From Thalassorhabdus alkalitolerans (GTDB lineage Bacteria > Bacillota > Bacilli > Bacillales > Marinococcaceae), in assembly GCF_042656585.1 (NCBI RefSeq), contig NZ_JBHSPG010000022.1: 64,000 nucleotides of DNA; one strand, written 5' to 3'. The notes beneath the pieces were generated by a model that searched no databases, had not been told where the DNA came from, and saw nothing but the letters and a program-made list of their open reading frames with translations. Positions 24,555 to 33,440 of this stretch are shown in pieces (position 1 is the first letter of the stretch; each line of letters opens with the position of its first letter). The translations under genes and the position numbers were made by a program.

Positions 24555-24587
24555 TGCTTTAACTCCTAATAAAGATGCACAATCTGG

Positions 24588-25742
24588 TTACAGTAAAAAT
24601 CCATCTCTTATTTCTTCTAATGCAGCAAGTAATTCCTCTGCTTCTTTTTTTGTATTATAAGGACCAAAGCTGACGCGAATTAAGCCGCAGTCTGCAGTTT
24701 CCAGCTGCTGATGAAGGAGAGGACTGCAGTGAACACCGCCACGTACAGCAATGTTGTAATGAGAATCGAGCACAGCTGCAATTTCCTGAGAATCAACTCC
24801 ATCAAGGAGAAAAGAAAGCACCCCAAGCCGCTCCCTCCCTTGCCCCGGTCCAAATGCTTTGTATTCAGGCATTTTTTTCAGCTCCTGTAATACAAACTCT
24901 GCCAAGGATTTCTCATGCTCATATATTGCTTTTTCTCCCAGCCTCTCAACTTCCTTTAACCCTTCATGCCACCCGGCAATACCCGGTGTATTTAAAGTGC
25001 CTCCCTCATAAGTAAAAGGCAGCTTGTCAGGCATGTCCTCCTCTGATGAAAACGATCCTGTTCCTCCGTGAATCAGCGGATCAATTTGTACTTTTTTACT
25101 GAGCAACAGGGCTCCTACCCCCTGCGGGCCAAGGAGTCCTTTGTGAGCAGGGATCGCTGCTAAATCAATGGAAAGCTTCTTCATTGAAAGAGGAATAACT
25201 CCGGCTGTTTGAGAAGCATCCACTATCCATGTTAGGTTTTTTTCTTTGACCAGCGTATCTATGTTACTCAAATCCACTATTGTTCCAGTCACATTTGACC
25301 CATGGGTCGTTACAATAGCTTTGGTGTTCTCCGTTATGCTGTCCTCCAGGGCAGAAACAGACATCTTTCCGTTTAAATCAGCTTCAATGTAAGTAATCTT
25401 TACTCCATACTCTCTTTTTAAAAACTCAAGGGGCCTTCGAACAGCATTGTGTTCAAAAGCCGTACTGATCACATGATCTCCATGCCCCCAGCTCAGCCCT
25501 TTTATGGCCATATTTAAAGACATGGTAGCCCCCTGGGTGAAAATAACATATTCAGCCGATGGTGCCTCAAACATACGTGCCAACAGCTTCCTCGTGTCTG
25601 AAATTTTTTCTGCAGCTTTCCGAGACAACTCGTGACCACTTCTGCCTGGATTGGCTCCGTAATCCATTACAGCTGAAGCCATTTCTTTCGCTACCATCTC
25701 AGGTTTTGGGTAGGAAGAAGCGGCATGGTCTAAATAAATCAT
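24588..25742 (-). CDS. Aminotransferase class V / cysteine desulfurase-like enzyme
   Basis: The 384-residue PLP enzyme begins MIYLDHAASSYPKP. The PLP-binding lysine is in AIPAHKGLLGPQGVG, the aspartate in WIVDASQTAG, and a Cys that could carry persulfide lies in VRGGVHCSPLLH. It resembles the cysteine desulfurase family (SufS/Csd/NifS-like) found near spo0J in several Bacillales. Substrate is not settled: sulfur mobilisation is likely but not proven. A strong GAGGAGG precedes the ATG. Confidence 0.87.
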   Translation of the reverse strand: MIYLDHAASSYPKPEMVAKEMASAVMDYGANPGRSGHELSRKAAEKISDTRKLLARMFEAPSAEYVIFTQGATMSLNMAIKGLSWGHGDHVISTAFEHNAVRRPLEFLKREYGVKITYIEADLNGKMSVSALEDSITENTKAIVTTHGSNVTGTIVDLSNIDTLVKEKNLTWIVDASQTAGVIPLSMKKLSIDLAAIPAHKGLLGPQGVGALLLSKKVQIDPLIHGGTGSFSSEEDMPDKLPFTYEGGTLNTPGIAGWHEGLKEVERLGEKAIYEHEKSLAEFVLQELKKMPEYKAFGPGQGRERLGVLSFLLDGVDSQEIAAVLDSHYNIAVRGGVHCSPLLHQQLETADCGLIRVSFGPYNTKKEAEELLAALEEIRDGFLL

Positions 25743-25810
25743 AGATATTTCCTCCTCATTCTTTGGCGATACCGGAGATGGTTCTCCTGTAAACAGTTTT
25801 CTACAAAGAA

Positions 25811-25833
25811 GAAGCCATCATGCTGATGGCTTC
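25811..25833 (-). terminator. Terminator after spo0J
   Basis: The perfect 10-base repeat GAAGCCATCA / TGATGGCTTC with a three-base loop is followed by TTCTTTG on the minus strand, between spo0J and the aminotransferase gene. Confidence 0.75.
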
Positions 25834-25853
25834 GAGACCGTAAAGGCTTTTTA

Positions 25854-26708
25854 TTAAGCTTCCTCACTCTCCATTAATTGAAGGATCCTTTCAAGGTCAT
25901 CTTCAGAGAAAAATTCAATTTCAATTTTCCCCCTTTTTTTACCTTTTTTAATCGAAACCGAGGTGCCAAAATAAGTACGAAGTTCCTCTTCCTTTGCTTT
26001 TATAAAGACCGAGGGCTTACCTTCATTCTTTTTCTTCGTTCCACGTGAAACATCTTCATTGATTCGCTGTACAAGCTCCTCTGTCTGCCGGACGCTTAAC
26101 TTGTCCTTTAATACTTTTTCCGCTGCCTTTGTTATCTCTTTTTCTTCCTTGAGACCAAGCAGAGTCCGTCCATGTCCCATAGATAGTTCTTTCTCTCCTA
26201 TCATTTGCTGAACCTTAGCCGGGAGCTGGAGAAGACGAAGGTGATTTGCAATATGAGGCCTGCTTTTGCCCAGACGCTTCGAAAGCTGCTCTTGAGTCAC
26301 CTCAAGGTAATTCATTAGCTTTTCATAAGCGTATGCCTCTTCAAGAGGGTTTAAATTTTCCCGCTGTAAATTTTCAATAAGAGCGATTTCCATCATTTTT
26401 TCATCTGACAGGTCCTTGACGATAGCAGGCACTGTATCCAGATTGGCTGCTTGTGCCGCCCGAAAACGTCTTTCACCTACGACAATTTCGTACCCTTTAA
26501 TGCTCTTTCTGACAATCAAAGGCTGAAGGATCCCGTTTCTTTCAATTGAAATTCTTAGCTCTTCAATTGCCTCCTTAGAAAAAACTTTCCTAGGCTGATA
26601 AGGATTTGGGCGCAAATCCTTTACTCTTACTTCTTGAACTCCATCTTCCTGACTAGTGAGTTCTTCTGGAAAAAATGCACTCAATCCTTTTCCAAGCCCT
26701 TTACCCAA
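25854..26708 (-). CDS. spo0J: Chromosome partitioning protein ParB / Spo0J
   Basis: The 284-residue protein starts MGKGLGKGLSAFF, the motif that stimulates Soj ATPase. It carries the CTP-binding region with VGERRFRAAQ and ENLQRENLNPLEEA, a helix-turn-helix (TQEQLSKRLGKSRPHIANHLRLL) and a C-terminal dimerisation domain. It loads at parS as a CTP-dependent clamp, spreads, and recruits SMC to organise the origin. The gene overlaps soj by eight bases and contains its own parS site. Confidence 0.97.
   Translation of the reverse strand: MGKGLGKGLSAFFPEELTSQEDGVQEVRVKDLRPNPYQPRKVFSKEAIEELRISIERNGILQPLIVRKSIKGYEIVVGERRFRAAQAANLDTVPAIVKDLSDEKMMEIALIENLQRENLNPLEEAYAYEKLMNYLEVTQEQLSKRLGKSRPHIANHLRLLQLPAKVQQMIGEKELSMGHGRTLLGLKEEKEITKAAEKVLKDKLSVRQTEELVQRINEDVSRGTKKKNEGKPSVFIKAKEEELRTYFGTSVSIKKGKKRGKIEIEFFSEDDLERILQLMESEEA
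26037..26052. promoter_or_regulatory. parS site inside spo0J
   Basis: CGTTCCACGTGAAACA matches the palindromic parS consensus TGTTnCACGTGAAACA at all but the first base. B. subtilis also has a parS within the spo0J coding sequence. Confidence 0.88.
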
Positions 26709-27462
26709 CGGAAACCACTTCCTTTGCTAATTCTAAATACACTTCCGCCCCTCTGGATTTCGCATCATAGATGATAATGGGCTTTCCATGGCTGGGTGCT
26801 TCCCCCAGCCTGACGTTACGAGGAACAATGGCTTGGAATACTTTTTCCCTGAAATACTTCTTTACTTCTTCGATGACTTGCAGGCCCAGGTTTGTCCTGG
26901 CATCAAGCATAGTAAGTAAAACCCCTTGAATCATTAAATCTGTATTTAAATGTTTTTGAACTAGCCTGATCGTGTTTAATAGCTGGCTTAAGCCTTCTAA
27001 CGCATAATACTCACATTGCACGGGGATCAGAACTGAATCCGAGGCTGTTAAGGCATTTAAGGTTAACAACCCTAAAGATGGGGGACAGTCTATAATCATG
27101 TAATCATACTCACTCTGCACGTCAGAAAGAGCCTTTTTTAAGCGGATTTCTCTTGAGATTGTCGGTACAAGCTCAATCTCTGCTCCTGATAATTGAATCG
27201 TTGCAGGAACGACGTCAAGGTTTTCAACTGAAGAAGGACGAATCACATCTCTAATATCCATGTCTTCCACCAGTAGATTATATACACACTCGTCTACATC
27301 GCCTTTACCTATGCCAGCCCCGCTTGTTGCATTTCCTTGTGGATCTATATCTATGAGAAGAACTTTTTTTCCTATGTAAGCTAGACAGGCACTTAAGTTC
27401 ACAGCAGTCGTGGTTTTCCCCACTCCGCCTTTCTGGTTAGCAACCGAAATCACCTTTGCCAC
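26701..27462 (-). CDS. soj: ParA-type ATPase Soj
   Basis: The 253-residue deviant Walker ATPase has the motif QKGGVGKTTTAVNL, the Walker B-like IIDCPPSLGLLTLNAL and LLIDIDPQGN. Soj dimers bind DNA and regulate DnaA, and they act with Spo0J in origin segregation. The start is GTG at 27462 with GGTGA upstream. The -10 region and a Noc-site-like palindrome lie about 70-90 bases before the start. Confidence 0.96.
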   Translation of the reverse strand: MAKVISVANQKGGVGKTTTAVNLSACLAYIGKKVLLIDIDPQGNATSGAGIGKGDVDECVYNLLVEDMDIRDVIRPSSVENLDVVPATIQLSGAEIELVPTISREIRLKKALSDVQSEYDYMIIDCPPSLGLLTLNALTASDSVLIPVQCEYYALEGLSQLLNTIRLVQKHLNTDLMIQGVLLTMLDARTNLGLQVIEEVKKYFREKVFQAIVPRNVRLGEAPSHGKPIIIYDAKSRGAEVYLELAKEVVSVG

Positions 27463-27528
27463 AGGCTCACCAACTTTCTCTCCCCTGACTTCTTTCTATC
27501 AAAAGCAACATTGAAAAATACTGGTTTT

Positions 27529-27537
27529 ATTTTATCA
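27529..27537 (-). promoter_or_regulatory. Possible extended -10 of soj-spo0J
   Basis: On the minus strand TGA-TAAAAT lies about 65 bases before soj, directly downstream of the Noc-site-like palindrome. No clear -35 is seen. Confidence 0.35.
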
Positions 27538-27538
27538 T

Positions 27539-27552
27539 GTTTCCCGGGAAAT
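27539..27552. promoter_or_regulatory. Noc-binding-site-like palindrome at the soj promoter
   Basis: GTTTCCCGGGAAAT matches the consensus ATTTCCCGGGAAAT at 13 of 14 bases and lies between noc and soj. Confidence 0.65.
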
Positions 27553-27606
27553 TTTGTTTTCATTTTCGTGTCATTCTCTCTGAGAACAGTCTTCAAAGCT
27601 TTCCAG

Positions 27607-27638
27607 AAAAAAATCTACCATGTCTCCATGATAGATTA
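27607..27638 (-). terminator. Terminator after noc
   Basis: On the minus strand AATCTATCATG and CATGGTAGATT form a hairpin followed by seven T residues. Confidence 0.85.
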
Positions 27639-28493
27639 TTTTTTAGGAATACGAATGGTGAATTGGTAGAAGTCTTCATTTTCCTCTTCATCTGTATCTA
27701 TGTGCAAGCCGCTTTTTTCTACCATGTCGACAGATTGACGGATCGTATTCATAGCCAATCTCATATCTTTAGGGTAATGCTTTCGTTTGGCCTTTTTCTT
27801 TGGTACTTCCTCCAGCATCTTTTTGATACGTTCTTCCGTCTGCTTTACATTCAGCTCTTTTTCTAAGATTTCTGAAAGAAGCTTTGATTGTTTTTCTTCA
27901 TCTTTTAAAGCAAGGAGGGCTCTTGCATGCCGTTCAGTAATGAGCCTGTTCATTAATGCATCTTGAACAGACTCAGGAAGGTGAAGCAGACGAAGCTTAT
28001 TCGCAACAGTTGATTGGCCTTTTCCTAAACGCTGGGCAAGACTTTCCTGAGTTAAATTATGGATTTGTAAGAGCTTATCATAAGCCAAGGCTTCCTCAAT
28101 CGCTGTCAGGCCTTCTCTTTGAAGATTCTCAATTAACGCTAACGAGGCCGTTTGAGCATCATTATAATCCTTAATTAAAGCCGGGATTTCATCCCAGCCT
28201 AAGCTTTTAACAGCCCGGAGACGGCGTTCACCTGCAATGAGTTCAAAGCGGCCATTTCTCACCCTTACAACGATCGGCTGTAAGACTCCGTGAGTCCGGA
28301 TGGTCTGAGCCAATTCTTTTATTTTTTCATCCTGGAATACAGTCCGGGGTTGATAAGGGTTAGGTATAATGTCCTCTACTGGAAGATTTTTCACTTCTTC
28401 CTGCTGGATCTCTTCCAAGCTTTCTATTTCATTTTCTTCTTTGCCTTCATGCTGATCGCCGAGGCCAAACAACCGTTGAAGCGATTGCTTCAT
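27636..28493 (-). CDS. noc: Nucleoid occlusion protein Noc
   Basis: This 285-residue ParB paralogue starts MKQSLQRLFGLGDQ, the amphipathic membrane-targeting segment of Noc, instead of the Soj-activating motif of Spo0J. It has IPNPYQPRTVF, the CTP-binding AGERRLRAVK and a helix-turn-helix (TQESLAQRLGKGQSTVANKLRLL). Noc binds ATTTCCCGGGAAAT-type sites and blocks division over the nucleoid. AAGGTGG precedes the ATG. It is separated from soj by a terminator. Confidence 0.96.
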   Translation of the reverse strand: MKQSLQRLFGLGDQHEGKEENEIESLEEIQQEEVKNLPVEDIIPNPYQPRTVFQDEKIKELAQTIRTHGVLQPIVVRVRNGRFELIAGERRLRAVKSLGWDEIPALIKDYNDAQTASLALIENLQREGLTAIEEALAYDKLLQIHNLTQESLAQRLGKGQSTVANKLRLLHLPESVQDALMNRLITERHARALLALKDEEKQSKLLSEILEKELNVKQTEERIKKMLEEVPKKKAKRKHYPKDMRLAMNTIRQSVDMVEKSGLHIDTDEEENEDFYQFTIRIPKK

Positions 28494-28646
28494 TGCCTGA
28501 CACCACCTTATTGGAGCTACAATCTATTTACTTTCTTCGAAAAAAGAGAGAATCCTTCCTTGCTGAAACATATTTTTAAAAGAATGCTGACACTTTATTC
28601 AGAATGATAGTTTTGCGTATGGAGAAAACGGGAATAATATGCGTCA

Positions 28647-28674
28647 ATTGTATCATGAACAGGGACTTTGTCCA
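28647..28674 (-). promoter_or_regulatory. noc promoter
   Basis: On the minus strand TGGACA, a 16-base spacer ending TGA and TACAAT form a sigma-A promoter with an extended -10, about 155 bases upstream of noc. Confidence 0.55.
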
Positions 28675-28684
28675 GAGGAACAAA

Positions 28685-29401
28685 TTATACTATCGGCTGC
28701 TTTGCAGGTGTTCCAGGCTTTCTAGGATAGGCTTTAGGCGTTTCCTTAACTTTTTCGACTTTTAAAATAGAACGCTCACTTTCTTCTCCTGGAAGCTTTA
28801 ATGAGTAAGCCTCGCCCCATTTCCCTCCCAGCTGGGAAATTGCTTTTCCTGCCTCTTCTTTTTCTTCCAGCCCGCTTGCACCCTTCATCGCAAGAAAAGA
28901 GCCATTTTTTTGCACAAATGGCAGGCATAATTCTGTAAGGACCGGCATTCGGGCTACTGCTCTTGCCAAAGCCACATCAAACTGCTCCCGAAGTTCTTTT
29001 TTTCTAGCAAGCTCCTCCGCTCTGCCATGCATGAATTGGACCTTATCTATGCCAATATGTTCTGCAACGTGCTCTAAAAACGTAATTCTCTTTTTTAAAG
29101 AATCTACGATCACCACTTCAAGATGGGGATAAGCAATTTTTAACGGAAGGCTCGGAAAACCAGCACCAGCACCAATATCTATCACTTTCTTCACTTTCGT
29201 GAAATCATGAAAAAAAGCGACCGTTAATGAGTCATAAAAATGCTTTTCATACACTTCATCTTCTTCGGTAATACCTGTTAAATTCATTTTTTTGTTCCAT
29301 TCCACAAGGAGATGAAAGTACTCATCAAACTGCTTGAGCTGATGTTTTGATAAAGAGAGGCCTTCTTTTTCAAGCCAAGTTGTAAAAAATTGTCTGCTCA
29401 T
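28685..29401 (-). CDS. rsmG: 16S rRNA (guanine527-N7)-methyltransferase RsmG (GidB)
   Basis: The 238-residue Rossmann-fold methyltransferase shows the SAM motif VIDIGAGAGFPSLPLK, VDSLKKRITFLEHV and RAVARMPVLTELCLPF. It methylates G527 of 16S rRNA, and its loss gives low-level streptomycin resistance in other species. AAGGTGGAG lies seven bases before the ATG. It lies directly after mnmG, as usual. Confidence 0.97.
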   Translation of the reverse strand: MSRQFFTTWLEKEGLSLSKHQLKQFDEYFHLLVEWNKKMNLTGITEEDEVYEKHFYDSLTVAFFHDFTKVKKVIDIGAGAGFPSLPLKIAYPHLEVVIVDSLKKRITFLEHVAEHIGIDKVQFMHGRAEELARKKELREQFDVALARAVARMPVLTELCLPFVQKNGSFLAMKGASGLEEKEEAGKAISQLGGKWGEAYSLKLPGEESERSILKVEKVKETPKAYPRKPGTPAKQPIV

Positions 29402-29440
29402 GTGTCTGCTCCACCTTTTCTGTAGGTAATTATGTAAATG

Positions 29441-29472
29441 ACAGGCCCCCGTCTATTACAGAGGGAGCCTGT
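29441..29472 (-). terminator. Hairpin between mnmG and rsmG
   Basis: ACAGGCCCCC (29441-29450) pairs with GGGAGCCTGT (29463-29472), with one mismatch. No U tract follows on the minus strand, so it may be an attenuator or processing site instead of a full terminator. Confidence 0.45.
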
Positions 29473-29481
29473 TTACCTTCA

Positions 29482-31371
29482 TTAAGCTTCTTTTACTCTT
29501 GCCAGCTTTCCTTGCTCTAAATACACTAACAAAATCGAAATGTCAGAAGGATTCACCCCAGCTACTCTGGAAGCCTGCCCAACAGATAAGGGCCTTACTT
29601 CACTCAGCTTTTGTCTGGCTTCCGTGGCAAGCCCTGAAATCGCTGAGTAATCGAGGTTTTCTGGTATCTTTTTCTCTTCCATTTTCTTCATCTTTTCTAT
29701 TTGTTCAAGCTGTTTTGCAATATAGCCTTCATATTTTATTTGGATTTCCACCTGCTCGGCAACATCCGGTGTCACCGCAGCTTCGGCAGGAGAAAATTGA
29801 GCAACATCCTGGTACCCAAGCTCTGGACGCTTGAGTAAATGAGAAGCAGAAACGGCTTCTTTCATAGGCGTTCCTTCTTTTTCTTCAAGCATGCGCTGGA
29901 CGTCTTCCGTCGGCTTAATAACCACTTTTTCTAACCGAGCCTTTTCAGCAGCAATTTGTTCCTTTTTCCGTGTAAACCTTTCAAAGCGTTCTTCCGAAAT
30001 CAGGCCAATATCGTGACCGGTTTCCGTAAGGCGCAGATCCGCATTGTCATGGCGCAGAATAAGTCGGTATTCGGCTCTTGAAGTTAATAAACGGTACGGT
30101 TCATTTGTTCCTTTTGTCACAAGATCATCAATTAATACCCCGATATAAGCATCGGAACGATCAAGGATGAGTCCGTCTTTTCCTTGGGCTTTTCTCGCAG
30201 CGTTAATGCCTGCCATCAACCCTTGTCCTGCAGCTTCCTCATAGCCTGAGGTTCCATTGATCTGTCCTGCCGTAAACAGGCCTTCAATACGCTTTGTCTC
30301 CAGTGTCGGCCAAAGCTGTGTGGGAACAATGGCATCATATTCAATGGCGTAGCCAGGTCTCATCATCCGGACGTTTTCAAGTCCTGGAATGGTTTTCAGC
30401 ATCTTAAACTGAACGTCTTCCGGAAGGCTTGTAGATAGTCCTTGTACATACACTTCTGTCGTATTACGGCCTTCTGGCTCTAAAAAGATCTGGTGTCTCG
30501 GTTTATCGTTAAAGCGGACAATCTTGTCTTCAATGGATGGACAATACCTTGGTCCTGTACCTTCAATCATTCCTGAGTACATAGGAGAACGACCCAGGTT
30601 GTCATTAATCAATTGATGAGTTTCTTCACCTGTATACGTGAGCCAGCATGGAAGCTGATCGGTAATATACTTTGTTGTTTCATAGGAAAAAGCCCGTGGC
30701 TCTTCATCGCCTGGCTGAATCTCGGTCTTATCATAGTCTATGGTATTTCCATTGACTCTCGGTGGAGTCCCGGTTTTAAAACGAACCATGTCAAAGCCTA
30801 AATCCTTTAAGTTATGAGAAAGGTTAACCGATGGCTGCATGTTATTCGGGCCGCTCTCATAAGAGAGTTCCCCAAGAATGATCTTCCCCCGTAAATACGT
30901 GCCTGTAGTCACAACGACTGATGTACCGTAGTAAGCAGCACCCGTATTAGTGATTACCCCTTTACAAACACCGTCTTCTACAATTAATTCTTCCACCATG
31001 CCTTGACGAAGGATTAAATTCTCTTCTTCCTCCATCGTTTTTTTCATTTCATGCTGGTACAAAAATTTGTCAGCTTGAGCTCGAAGTGCACGCACCGCTG
31101 GACCTTTTCTTGTATTAAGCATCCTCATTTGAATATGGGTTTTGTCAATGTTTCGTGCCATTTCCCCGCCCAAGGCATCAATTTCCCTGACTACAATTCC
31201 TTTAGCCGGACCACCTACAGAAGGGTTACATGGCATAAACGCAACAGAATCCAAGTTTAAAGTGAGTACGAGAGTGTTCGCTCCCATACGGGCAGCAGCA
31301 AGCCCGGCTTCAACGCCGGCATGCCCCGCTCCGATGACGATGACGTCATAATTACCGCCTTGGTATTGCAT
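29482..31371 (-). CDS. mnmG: tRNA uridine-5-carboxymethylaminomethyl modification enzyme MnmG (GidA)
   Basis: The 629-residue FAD protein begins MQYQGGNYDVIVIGAGHAGVE with the dinucleotide-binding motif. CNPSVGGPAKG, TGTYLRGKIILG and GYEEAAGQGLMAGINAA are family signatures. With MnmE it adds the cmnm5 group to wobble uridine 34 of several tRNAs. The start at 31371 has GGAGGATGCAGC before it; 13 extra in-frame codons upstream are probably not translated. It is 42 bases downstream of mnmE. Confidence 0.97.
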   Translation of the reverse strand: MQYQGGNYDVIVIGAGHAGVEAGLAAARMGANTLVLTLNLDSVAFMPCNPSVGGPAKGIVVREIDALGGEMARNIDKTHIQMRMLNTRKGPAVRALRAQADKFLYQHEMKKTMEEEENLILRQGMVEELIVEDGVCKGVITNTGAAYYGTSVVVTTGTYLRGKIILGELSYESGPNNMQPSVNLSHNLKDLGFDMVRFKTGTPPRVNGNTIDYDKTEIQPGDEEPRAFSYETTKYITDQLPCWLTYTGEETHQLINDNLGRSPMYSGMIEGTGPRYCPSIEDKIVRFNDKPRHQIFLEPEGRNTTEVYVQGLSTSLPEDVQFKMLKTIPGLENVRMMRPGYAIEYDAIVPTQLWPTLETKRIEGLFTAGQINGTSGYEEAAGQGLMAGINAARKAQGKDGLILDRSDAYIGVLIDDLVTKGTNEPYRLLTSRAEYRLILRHDNADLRLTETGHDIGLISEERFERFTRKKEQIAAEKARLEKVVIKPTEDVQRMLEEKEGTPMKEAVSASHLLKRPELGYQDVAQFSPAEAAVTPDVAEQVEIQIKYEGYIAKQLEQIEKMKKMEEKKIPENLDYSAISGLATEARQKLSEVRPLSVGQASRVAGVNPSDISILLVYLEQGKLARVKEA

Positions 31372-31413
31372 GCTGCATCCTCCTTTTTCTTTTATATTTA
31401 TTTCATTCATTCT

Positions 31414-32790
31414 TTATTTTCCTAAACAGAATTGAGAAAACAGCTGATCGATCAAGCTTTCATGAACGTTATCGCCAATAACTTCACCGAGAAGCTCCCA
31501 AGCCCGGGTAATATCAATTTGAACCATATCCACCGGAAGCATCATATCTGCTCCTTCCAGTGCTTCTTCAATAGCTCCTTTAGCCTGCTTTAACAGGGCA
31601 ATATGGCGAGCGTTAGACACGTAGCTTAAATCGGCCCCTTCCACACCTTCATCAAAAAAGAGATGGGCAATCGCTTGTTCAAGCTCGTCAATGCCTTCTT
31701 CTCTCAATAAGGAAGTACCGATCACAGGCCGCTCTCCAGCTAAGCTGCTTACCCTGTCTGTATCTATTGTGATCTCCAGATCTGTCTTATTTAAAACTAC
31801 TACGGCATTCATATCCTGTATCGCTTCAAAGAGAGCCTCATCTTCTTTAGATAATTCTTCAGCGGCATTTAACACAAAGAGGATGAGTTCAGCGTCAGCT
31901 AACGCCTTTCTTGAGCGTTCTACACCGATTTTCTCCACGATGTCCTCTGTTTCTCTGATTCCAGCTGTATCTATTAAACGAAGGGGAACTCCGCGAACAT
32001 TCACATACTCTTCAAGCACGTCTCTTGTCGTGCCGGGAATGTCTGTCACAATCGCTTTGTTTTCATGGACAAGGCTGTTCATAAGAGATGATTTTCCTAC
32101 ATTAGGGCGCCCTATGATGGCAGTTGCCAATCCCTCTCTTAGAATTTTCCCTTGTTTTGCCGTCATCAGAAGCTGCTCGATTTCCTGGCGGACCTCTTCC
32201 CCTTTTTCTTTCAATAACTCAAGAGTCACGGTTTCTGCATCATATTCAGGATAATCAATATTTACTTCGACATGAGCGACTGTTTCCAGCAGCTTTTGTC
32301 TTAAGCGGCGCACCTGAGAAGACAATCGACCTTCAACTTGTTTTAAAGCCACATTCATTGCCCGGTCAGTTTTCGCGCGAATTAAATCAATAACCCCTTC
32401 TGCCTGGGAAAGGTCAATTCGGCCATTCAGAAAGGCTCTTTTGGTGAACTCACCAGGCTCAGCAAGCCTTGCTCCCTGGCTGAGAACCAGGTCAAGAACC
32501 CGGTTAACCGAGACAATTCCCCCGTGGCAGTTAATCTCTATGATATCTTCTTTTGTAAACGTACGAGGAGCCCTCAGTACAGAGACCATCACTTCTTCTA
32601 TTATTTCACTTGTAGACGGCTCTATCAAATGTCCGTAATGAATTGTATGAGTCTCAGCCTTTGCCAGAGGTGTTTTTCCTTTAAAAATATTGTCGGCAAT
32701 CGTGACTGCCGCATCTCCACTGATCCGCACAATCGCTATTGCCCCTTCCCCCGAAGGAGTGGAAATGGCGGTAATCGTATCAAATTCCAA
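31414..32790 (-). CDS. mnmE: tRNA modification GTPase MnmE (TrmE)
   Basis: The 458-residue protein has an N-terminal folate-binding domain (DTITAISTPSGEGAIAIVRISG), a helical domain interrupted by a G domain (GRPNVGKSSLMN, DTAGIRETED, NKTDLE) and the C-terminal FCLGK whose cysteine is required. It acts with MnmG. The start is TTG at 32790, with GGGAGG eight bases upstream; the GTG three codons earlier overlaps the spacer and is less likely. DnaA boxes lie about 110-190 bases upstream. Confidence 0.96.
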   Translation of the reverse strand: MEFDTITAISTPSGEGAIAIVRISGDAAVTIADNIFKGKTPLAKAETHTIHYGHLIEPSTSEIIEEVMVSVLRAPRTFTKEDIIEINCHGGIVSVNRVLDLVLSQGARLAEPGEFTKRAFLNGRIDLSQAEGVIDLIRAKTDRAMNVALKQVEGRLSSQVRRLRQKLLETVAHVEVNIDYPEYDAETVTLELLKEKGEEVRQEIEQLLMTAKQGKILREGLATAIIGRPNVGKSSLMNSLVHENKAIVTDIPGTTRDVLEEYVNVRGVPLRLIDTAGIRETEDIVEKIGVERSRKALADAELILFVLNAAEELSKEDEALFEAIQDMNAVVVLNKTDLEITIDTDRVSSLAGERPVIGTSLLREEGIDELEQAIAHLFFDEGVEGADLSYVSNARHIALLKQAKGAIEEALEGADMMLPVDMVQIDITRAWELLGEVIGDNVHESLIDQLFSQFCLGK

Positions 32791-32896
32791 GAAACACACC
32801 TCCCTGTTTTTCTTCTATATAAATTAAAGTAATTATCTATGGTATAGCCAAAAAGGTCTTAATAAATGATAAGAAGTTTTTCCTTTCAGAAAAGGT

Positions 32897-32977
32897 TGTG
32901 GATATATTCCTTTCCTGACAAAATAGAATATCACAAAAAACGAGGGATATAAAGAATATTTATCCACAAGTGGATAA
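32897..32977. promoter_or_regulatory. Small DnaA-box group upstream of mnmE
   Basis: TGTGGATAT at 32897-32905, TTATCCACA at 32960-32968 (perfect) and AGTGGATAA at 32969-32977 (reverse, 8 of 9), the last two back to back. Confidence 0.6.
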
Positions 32978-33375
32978 CTGTTTTTCATGAATATGACTCC
33001 TCTCCAGCATCTGCCTCCGTTTCCTTCCGTATTTGCTCTTAGTCATTCTGATTGTCTAAAAAGGAGGAGCTGGAGAGATCCTGCTCTTCGCATTGCTATT
33101 GTGCAGTCACACACGAGCCTTTTCTAACGCTCAAGTTGTATCTTCTGCTACATGTAGACTACATATAGACTCTACGTAGACCACACATCGATCCTCCTTT
33201 AGCGAGCAGGAAACACGGCGGGGGTGTGCAGCTGGAAAATTGTATTACCATCTGAATGACGTTGACTGCCTTCCTTTCTTTAGTAATTACCTATAATGAA
33301 GAAAGCGAGCTTATTTGGTAAAAATTTCTGCATCAATAATATATCCAAAGATGCGATAAGCAGCTCGTAACCATA

Positions 33376-33403
33376 AAAAAAGAGACGCCTGAGTGGCGTC
33401 TCC
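33376..33403 (-). terminator. Terminator of yidC-jag
   Basis: On the minus strand GAGACGCC-ACTCA-GGCGTCTC is followed by seven T residues, after jag. Confidence 0.88.
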
Positions 33404-33440
33404 TTTCGTTTGTGAGCAACGGCGTCTCCGGCCGTTGTCC

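Larger units (their letters stand above)
32791..33440. other. Gene-free stretch between jag and mnmE
   Basis: No supported gene is seen. It holds three DnaA-box matches (32897-32977), an inverted repeat CTCTCCAGC/GCTGGAGAG (33000-33008 with 33069-33077), three TAGAC motifs exactly 11 bases apart (33155, 33166, 33177), and the jag terminator. Confidence 0.5.

Noticed and set aside
31691..32254. Plus-strand 187-codon frame within mnmE
   Set aside because: It is the antisense shadow of mnmE, serine-rich low-complexity composition.
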